DNA of 64,000 nt from Pseudoips prasinana (Eukaryota > Arthropoda > Insecta > Lepidoptera > Nolidae): contig OX621252.1 of NCBI GenBank assembly GCA_951640165.1, positions 27,859,934 to 27,923,933 of the forward strand, given 5' to 3'. The notes under the pieces are model-generated. The model was not told where the DNA came from. It saw nothing but the letters and a program-made list of their open reading frames with translations, and did not search any database. Below, in pieces: positions 58,030-64,000 of this stretch. The stretch's first letter is position 1; each line of letters begins with the position of its first letter. Made by a program: the position numbers and the translations under genes.

Positions 58030-58200
58030 ATAGATATTTGCCTTTGTCCTGATTCTGGGTGTAATTATCGATATAAGAATTATCGATATAATAAAGAAGA
58101 GTAGTATAACAGTTATCTGGTTTCCATAGTACAAGCTCTGCTTAGTTTGGGAACAGACAGGCGTGTGTCAATAATGTCCCAGGAAATTGTTATTATATCT
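58030..58200 (+). repeat. SINE family C, 3' part
   Basis: TGATTCTGGGTGTAATTATC, CAGTTATCTGGTTTCCATAG and AGTACAAGCTCTGC. Confidence 0.55.
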
Positions 58201-58221
58201 TTATAATTCTATATATTAGTT

Positions 58222-58312
58222 CATCATCATCATCATCATATCAGCCGAAAGACGTCCACAGCTGGACAAAGGCCTCCCCCAAAGATCTCCACTATAGCCG
58301 GTCTTGCGTTGC
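58222..58312 (-). repeat. RTE-type LINE 3' end
   Basis: (ATC)n, then CAGCCGAAAGACGTCCACAG, CTGGACAAAGGCCTCCCCC and TAGCCGGTCTTGCG. It directly abuts the 5' side of the CR1-type LINE. Confidence 0.65.
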
Positions 58313-58422
58313 CCAATAAATTAAGTAGTTTCTTTAACAATAACATTATATACATTCGCGCGCGCGCAGTCATTACCTGCACACGCGTTTTGGTGACGCG
58401 CTGCCCGTGCGCAATTAACGAA

Positions 58423-59694
58423 ATGGCGGATACAGTAAAGTGTGTTTCGTGTAACATTGTTATTGATGAGCTTTTAGCATATGTTCAAAACAAAGTGTCG
58501 ATTGCGGATGAGACTAGTCTGGTTAAGATATGTGCTTCGGCATTTTCTAGTGAGCAGATTCAAAAATCTAAATCGTTACTGATCGAATCGTTGTCGTCGG
58601 AGGTGCGTAGCACCGTTCGCAAAGGAAAAGGCAAAGAAAACAGGGTGTTGAATGACATTATTGCTATATTTAAAACAACTGAGCCGGATGTATTGCCGGT
58701 GTTCGTAGCCCGCGATCTCGAAAAGCTACCTCCTATCACATTCGATCATCTGGATGTATCGAAGCTGCTTAAGGATTTAGTAATAGTAAGAGCCGAGATT
58801 GATCAAATTAAATCTTCCTATGTAACGCAAGACGAGCTGCAAAGCGTAAAAACTGAGTGTACCATGAAATTACAGTCGTTACCATGCGCGGCGGTTAATG
58901 TCAACACAAAGCGAGGTGCATCCAGCGATAATAATACTTTGTGCGTGTTTCAAGAAGACTCACTGGATTGTTCGGGTCAGTTATTATCATTAGGAACAAA
59001 TAATAAAACTAATCATAATTGTCCGAATATTAACATGATTCCGATGGAGGGTAGTGCAGACACATATTCCACAACGGTTAACCGATGCGTATCAAACAAC
59101 GGTGACAGAGACGACACGATCCGCGCGACAAGTATAGGAGACCGCGCCGATGTGTCATCGTTACCGTTATCAGTAATGGCAAAACTACCAAGTGGACGGC
59201 CGAGTGAAGCGATGACTCATGCGACGTCGATTGCATCTCGTCCGTCGTACTCGAGCGTCGCAGCTATTGAAACAAATGATGGTTTTACGATTGTGCAAAA
59301 TAAGAAACAGAAGTATAAAGATAGGTTCAGAGGAAAAACGGGTACAAATGTCCTCGAATCCGAAGAGAAGTTCAGATCGGCTGACAGAAAAATACCTATA
59401 TTTATATCTAATGTACATAGAGACACATTAGAATCGGATATAACCTGTTATATTGAAAAGAAAACTGCGGAAAAAGTAAATCTAGAAAGAATAGATATTA
59501 AGCGGCAATGTGAACACAAGGCTTATAAGTTTTTTGTATCCCAGAGTAAGTTACAATTATACTTGGATGAGAAACTGTGGCCACAAGGGATATTATTTCG
59601 ACGTTTTGTTAACTACAAACCGAAACGTGTAAGCGATATATCTACATCTACTGTAAAGGTAATCGGCGCACCAGTTAGTAATAATGTTGAGTAA
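58423..59694 (+). CDS. CR1-type LINE ORF1, 423 aa
   Basis: Presumed nucleic-acid-binding partner of ORF2. The start chosen is ATG at 58423 (MADTVKCVSCNIVIDELL), in frame with a longer open stretch that lies in non-coding leader. Two cysteines (CVSC) lie at residues 7-10. The segment DVLPVFVARDLEKLPPITFDH and a following predicted coiled region (RAEIDQIKSSYVTQDELQ) match what I recall of lepidopteran CR1 ORF1. Near residue 320 IPIFISNVHRDTLESDITC looks like the start of an RRM-like fold. The middle is low-conservation and Ser/Asn-rich. The stop overlaps the ORF2 start by 11 bases. Confidence 0.8.
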   Translation: MADTVKCVSCNIVIDELLAYVQNKVSIADETSLVKICASAFSSEQIQKSKSLLIESLSSEVRSTVRKGKGKENRVLNDIIAIFKTTEPDVLPVFVARDLEKLPPITFDHLDVSKLLKDLVIVRAEIDQIKSSYVTQDELQSVKTECTMKLQSLPCAAVNVNTKRGASSDNNTLCVFQEDSLDCSGQLLSLGTNNKTNHNCPNINMIPMEGSADTYSTTVNRCVSNNGDRDDTIRATSIGDRADVSSLPLSVMAKLPSGRPSEAMTHATSIASRPSYSSVAAIETNDGFTIVQNKKQKYKDRFRGKTGTNVLESEEKFRSADRKIPIFISNVHRDTLESDITCYIEKKTAEKVNLERIDIKRQCEHKAYKFFVSQSKLQLYLDEKLWPQGILFRRFVNYKPKRVSDISTSTVKVIGAPVSNNVE

Positions 59695-62482
59695 CGGTAG
59701 TGTATGCAAGTTCGTGAGCTTTAACTGTAAAAATGTCAAGCGGTCCGCTCAGAATATTCGTGAACTATGTAAACAATCGGATGTAATTGCGCTGCAGGAA
59801 ACGTGGCTACTGCCTGAGGAAATCTCGTTTCTTGACACAATAAGTGACGAGTTCAGCAGTACTGGAGTATCAGCGGTAGACACGTCAGCGAGTATTGTTC
59901 GTGGTAGACCGCATGGTGGTGTCGCCCTTCTGTGGAGAAAACGTCTTTTCCATGATGTGGTTGTTATTCAGTGTGGAAACCCACGGATCTGTGCAGTGAA
60001 AATTGTGATTAAGGATAAATCCTTCTTAGTGTTAAGTGTTTACATGCCCACGGATATTGTATCAAATTTAACGGATTTTACGGACATCTTGAGCTCGGTG
60101 AGTGCGATAATTGATAATTGTAATATAGATTATGTTTACATGTTAGGCGATTATAATGCGCACCCTTCTGAGCGATTTTATGACGAACTTACCGGTTATT
60201 GCGCCGAACAATTATGGACGTGTGTTGATGCAAAAATGTTAGGTTTAAGTTCAAACACATATACATTCCTGAGTGAGGCTCATGGGTCAAAGAGGTGGCT
60301 TGATCACTGCTTAGTGACCGAAGCGGCTATGGCCTCCGTCAGGAAAGTGTATGTAGTCTATGATGTGTTTTGGTCAGACCACTTGCCGCTCGTAGTAGAA
60401 TGTGACTTGAATAGTATGTTACCAAAGAAACCTGTTAGTATTACAAATGTGAACAACTATGTTGTGTGGGGAGAGAGAAGCCAAAATCAGATAGTTGCTT
60501 ATGAACGTGAATGTCATGAAAGATTAAAACTAATTGACTTTCCACACGAACTTGGCGAATGCTCTGACAGTATGTGTAACAACTCTGGCCATAAAATTAT
60601 TATTGAGAAACTGTATGCTGACATCGTACATGCTTTAAGTGAGGCTGCTGTGATGGGTCGGGGAGGCAGTAATAGATGCTCTAAGCGGGTAATAGTTGGC
60701 TGGAATAAACATGTCGCAGAGGCTCATAGGGAGGCTAGGCAGAAATTTATATTGTGGGCGTGGTATGGCAAACCTTCTACTGGATTACTTTATGATGAAA
60801 TGCGTGACACTAGAAAAGTCTTTAAGTCAAGGTTAAAGTGGTGCCAGGATCATGAAGACCAAGTTAAAATGGACATTCTAGCCTCACACCATGCTAAAAA
60901 CGATTTTCGTAGTTTCTGGAAACAAACAAACAAATTAAAAACCAGACCGGGAATCCCTGTGAGCGTCGGTGGCATGAGTGAACCTGAGGATATTGCAAAC
61001 CTATTTAAGGAAACATTTTTTGTTAAATCTCCACTAGGTCCCTCACGGTCAGTGCTCAATGTTGTGCCCGGCATGGCAATAGGGGTTAAATTTAAGACCT
61101 TAGAAATAGCTCAGACTATACGACGTATGTCAAGGGGTAAGTCACCCGGTCATGACGGGCTTAGCATCGAGCACTTACGATATGCTGGCCATCACTTACC
61201 CAGAGTGCTTGCCATATTATATGGTTTTTGTATGAGTCATAGTTTCCTGCCCAGTGAGATGATGCGAACAATAGTAGTGCCAATAGCAAAAAATAACACT
61301 GGCGACCTTGCTGACACAGGGAACTATAGGCCTATTTCACTAGCTACCGTGATTTCAAAGGTATTTGACAGCATGCTTAATACACACTTAGCTAGCTGTA
61401 CCACTATTCATGATAACCAGTTCGGATTTAGAGCTGGTTTATCAACAGAGAGTGCGGTGTTGTGTCTTAAGCATGCTGTGACGTACTATGCGAGACGAGG
61501 GACGCCTATTTATGCTTGCTTCCTCGACTTATCAAAAGCATTTGATCTGGTTTCCTACGACGTGTTGTGGAGTAAATTAGAACGGTTAAATCTACCCACA
61601 GAACTAATTAACATTCTCAAGTTTTGGTATGGAAACCAGATCAACACTGTACGATGGGCTGGGGCGATCTCTGGTCTTTACGGGTTGGAGTGTGGGGTGA
61701 GGCAGGGTGGATTGAGTTCACCAACACTTTTCAACCTATATATAAATGAATTGATTGGCGAGCTCAGCAGTACCAGGCTCGGATGTTATATAGACGGTAC
61801 CTGCGTCAATAATATCAGTTTCGCAGACGACCAGGTACTCCTGAGTGCGTCAGTTTGTGGCCTCAGAAAATTAATGACCAAATGTGAGGAGTATGCTAAA
61901 TTACATGGCTTGGCATACAACACCAAGAAGTCAGAGGTCATGGTCTTTGAGGCTGGGGGTAAAAGCCCTGATACAGTACCGCCTGTCTTATTGTATGGTA
62001 CACCGTTGCAGAGGGTATACAGGTTTAAGTATCTTGGTCATATATTGACTCCCGGCCTCAATGACGATGATGACATTGAACGGGAGCGGAGAGCGTTGTC
62101 GGTTAGAGCGAACATGCTGGCCCGCAGGTTTGCACGATGCTCACTACCAGTTAAAATCACGCTCTTTCGAGCCTACTGTACTTCTTTTTACTCGTGCAAC
62201 TTGTGGGCTAGATATACAAAAAAATCGTACAGCGCTCTCCGCGTCCAATATAACAATGCGTTTAGGATACTTGTGGGGCTGCCTCGTTTCTGTAGTGCGT
62301 CAGGGATGTTCGCAGATGCGCACGTAGATTGCTTTTACGCAACAATGCGCAAAAGGTGTGCTTCTCTGGTGCGCAGGGTGTGGGGCAGCCCCAACAGCGT
62401 CTTAAGCATGGTTGCCAGTCGATTGGATTGTAAATACGTTGGTCACTGTTGTGCAATCTCCCATGGAATGGCACAACAGTGA
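59684..62482 (+). CDS. CR1-type LINE ORF2: endonuclease and reverse transcriptase, 932 aa
   Basis: Copies the element RNA into nicked target DNA. An AP-type endonuclease spans about residues 1-240: FNCKN, ALQETWL (QET 38-40), MLGDYNAHP (154 on), WLDHCLV, SDHLPL (231-236). Reverse transcriptase follows, about residues 540-770: NYRPISLATV, NQFGFRAGLSTES, CFLDLSKAFDLV, GVRQGGLSSPTLFNLY, SFADDQVLL (FADD near 713-716), KKSEVMVF, YRFKYLGHIL. A C-terminal post-RT region ends ...KYVGHCCAISHG. Catalytic Glu, Asp/Asn, His and the RT Asp pair are all present. ATG at 59684 sits in ATGTTGAGTAA, which includes the ORF1 stop; translation by reinitiation is possible (inference). Length is normal for the family. 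Confidence 0.93.
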   Translation: MLSNGSVCKFVSFNCKNVKRSAQNIRELCKQSDVIALQETWLLPEEISFLDTISDEFSSTGVSAVDTSASIVRGRPHGGVALLWRKRLFHDVVVIQCGNPRICAVKIVIKDKSFLVLSVYMPTDIVSNLTDFTDILSSVSAIIDNCNIDYVYMLGDYNAHPSERFYDELTGYCAEQLWTCVDAKMLGLSSNTYTFLSEAHGSKRWLDHCLVTEAAMASVRKVYVVYDVFWSDHLPLVVECDLNSMLPKKPVSITNVNNYVVWGERSQNQIVAYERECHERLKLIDFPHELGECSDSMCNNSGHKIIIEKLYADIVHALSEAAVMGRGGSNRCSKRVIVGWNKHVAEAHREARQKFILWAWYGKPSTGLLYDEMRDTRKVFKSRLKWCQDHEDQVKMDILASHHAKNDFRSFWKQTNKLKTRPGIPVSVGGMSEPEDIANLFKETFFVKSPLGPSRSVLNVVPGMAIGVKFKTLEIAQTIRRMSRGKSPGHDGLSIEHLRYAGHHLPRVLAILYGFCMSHSFLPSEMMRTIVVPIAKNNTGDLADTGNYRPISLATVISKVFDSMLNTHLASCTTIHDNQFGFRAGLSTESAVLCLKHAVTYYARRGTPIYACFLDLSKAFDLVSYDVLWSKLERLNLPTELINILKFWYGNQINTVRWAGAISGLYGLECGVRQGGLSSPTLFNLYINELIGELSSTRLGCYIDGTCVNNISFADDQVLLSASVCGLRKLMTKCEEYAKLHGLAYNTKKSEVMVFEAGGKSPDTVPPVLLYGTPLQRVYRFKYLGHILTPGLNDDDDIERERRALSVRANMLARRFARCSLPVKITLFRAYCTSFYSCNLWARYTKKSYSALRVQYNNAFRILVGLPRFCSASGMFADAHVDCFYATMRKRCASLVRRVWGSPNSVLSMVASRLDCKYVGHCCAISHGMAQQ

Positions 62483-62622
62483 CTAACCTCCATTTATTTA
62501 TGTATGTGTTCCGTGTTTGTGATTAATGTGATTGTGTGATTACTAACATAGTCGTAAGTTTATACTAACAATCTTGTTGAGTCATAGTTACTTGAATAAA
62601 GAAAGTTCTATTCTATTCTAAT

Positions 62623-63395
62623 AAATAAAGTACTATTTTATACAGCCAGAAACAGTAATGAAACGATATACATTTTATCGTGTTTATAACTCCGAACCAA
62701 TCTCTTTTCTTACAAAGCACTCGTCGAACTAGTCTTTACGTGATTGGATATAACAAATAATATTCAAAGTAAGCTTATTCTCAATAGATTTAGTTCCACT
62801 TGATTGGGTGCCTGCCTTTTGAGGGTATAAAATGTTATATTCACCTGTTCGTGTTAGGACCTTGGATGATCTACCTAGTCTTATCAAGTTTATTGAAACG
62901 TTCATTTTATAAAGTGTCGCTATATGACTTAAATATTTCTAGTTACCTTCTTCATTTGATATTTACAGCTAATATAACTGCCTAGCTATCTTTTTCTGAG
63001 ATTAACAATTATATACATAGCACGTACGTTATTTCATCCTTTGAATTCCTTTGAATATAATTTCTTTCTGAACAAGTGTCGCGATATGTGTGCCGTATAG
63101 CACTCATTTAATGACACATATAAGCGCAAGTCAACGAAAACAATATATTTAATGATTAAAAACAAAAAGTCATAAATTCAACGTGTTTGTTAAAATGATA
63201 AATGATCATTTATATGAACTAATTCGTAAAAAAAGTGGTGACAAGGGAAATGTAAATATTACAGTATGTATGTACTTTCGAATTTTATATTCGTAAAATG
63301 TTATGCTAATATTGTGTTTTCTTTTTAACTAACAATAGTGTCAGAATAAAACCAAATATCAAATTATATCTATAATCGAAAATATTATATTAACT
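62623..63395. other. no feature seen
   Basis: AT-rich; no gene, repeat family or missing side-like exon recognised. Confidence 0.35.
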
Positions 63396-64000
63396 GCACG
63401 TGTGGCGCAGCGGCTAATGCCCGGTTCCTATATTCCAAAAACGAATCGTTTCTACTACGAATAGTTAGAATTTCTACCAGGCGTACAGCAAAACCGTTCC
63501 TAAAAAATACTAGTCGTTATCCAAATAACAAACGTCTGGTTACTAACGGATGGGAGGACGTTAGTAAGCTTATTGTATGGAGATGCGTTCGAAAGTGTTC
63601 CTATAAATATTTTCTACTGTCACGGAGCTGTCAAAATAACGAGGCGTTACTGCTTTGATTACTAGTCGAAATCGGTCGGTTTACCAGTCATTTGTATTTT
63701 ATTTTGGTAGTTAACATAGTGTTTGAGGAGATTTCCGTGATGTCTACCTCTGAAACTGATAGAGAATTCATGGCTTTGTTTTCCGACGGTGAATGATCAA
63801 GAAGTGGGAAGCAGAGTTTATAAAGAAAGTGAATAAAACTCTGATTCCAAGACGAAGACGTTTAATCAAAACATCAGTCAAGACCCTACTAATTTGTGCG
63901 AACGAAACCATACCGCCATTCAGCGGATTGTAGAATGCCATCTAGTGATATTCTTTGTATCTATTTTTATTTATAATGTTACATAAGTTGCGTTATTCTT
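63396..64000 (+). repeat. tRNA-like head followed by unidentified element, cut by window edge
   Basis: 63397-63420 (ACGTGTGGCGCAGCGGC) is the tRNA-like head seen near 31598, broken off after GCTAATG by new sequence. Around 63739 ATGTCTACCTCTGAAACTG opens a short frame (MSTSETDREFMALFSDGE, stop). This may be the 5' part of a DNA transposon gene; I cannot name it. Confidence 0.3.

Larger units (their letters stand above)
58316..62622 (+). mobile_element. CR1-type LINE, two ORFs, apparently complete
   Basis: About 4.3 kb: short GC-rich leader, ORF1 (58423-59694), ORF2 (59684-62482), a ~120-base 3' UTR with AATAAA (62595-62600) and a tail of ATTCT repeats (62605-62620). Short octamer-like (ATTCTRTG)-type ends are a CR1 hallmark. 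Lepidopteran CR1 of the Zenon type have this layout (recognised from memory). The exact 5' edge is uncertain. No stop or frameshift was found in either ORF. Confidence 0.85.

Overview
The window is nuclear DNA from a moth or butterfly (Lepidoptera, by inference). It is AT-rich, contains one widely split gene with GT-AG introns, and is crowded with repeats of the kind that fills lepidopteran genomes: CR1-type and RTE-type LINEs, tRNA-derived SINEs, TA-flanked palindromic MITEs, Helitron-like ends (CTAGCTGTGCCCCGCGG), and a Tc1-like transposon. No bacterial-type operon, CRISPR array or rRNA was seen, and no genuine tRNA gene.

The only host gene I can support lies on the minus strand between 56114 and 20951. 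Eleven consecutive exons join with consistent splice phases into 617 residues of a sidestep-family cell-surface receptor: the third, fourth and fifth immunoglobulin domains, one fibronectin type III domain, one membrane helix and a proline-rich cytoplasmic tail ending in -DTPL. The signal peptide and the first two Ig domains must lie upstream of 56114. I found no exon for them up to 64000, so they are probably beyond the window. Exons cover about 1.9 kb of a 35 kb span. The introns hold nearly all of the repeats between 21 and 56 kb.

Region by region: 1-20800 is gene-free flank downstream of the gene. It holds a tandem array of roughly 137-bp units (1720-3055), SINEs, an R4/Dong-like LINE fragment (6766-7235), a 5'-truncated LINE with a long open RT frame (8255-10934), a possible piggyBac remnant (12540-13300) and several MITEs. 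Positions 20810-30035 hold the last five exons, an interrupted satellite-like array (23985-25925) and a three-layer nested insertion (27263-29204) whose innermost layer is an apparently intact Tc1-like transposon. Positions 30036-56114 hold the other six exons in long introns with more SINEs, LINE 3' ends and Helitron-like pieces. Positions 56115-64000 contain a MITE very close to a splice acceptor, a large foldback element, and an apparently complete two-ORF CR1-type LINE (about 58316-62622).

The receptor gene is the only host unit; the other coding frames belong to mobile elements. Links between repeats can be read here: one LINE family supplies six 3'-UTR copies, and a SINE family shares its 3' end with an RTE-type LINE. 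No clearly undescribed system was found. The strongest leads are the nested insertion with reconstructable empty sites, the two apparently intact transposable elements, the MITE beside a splice site and several long hairpins.
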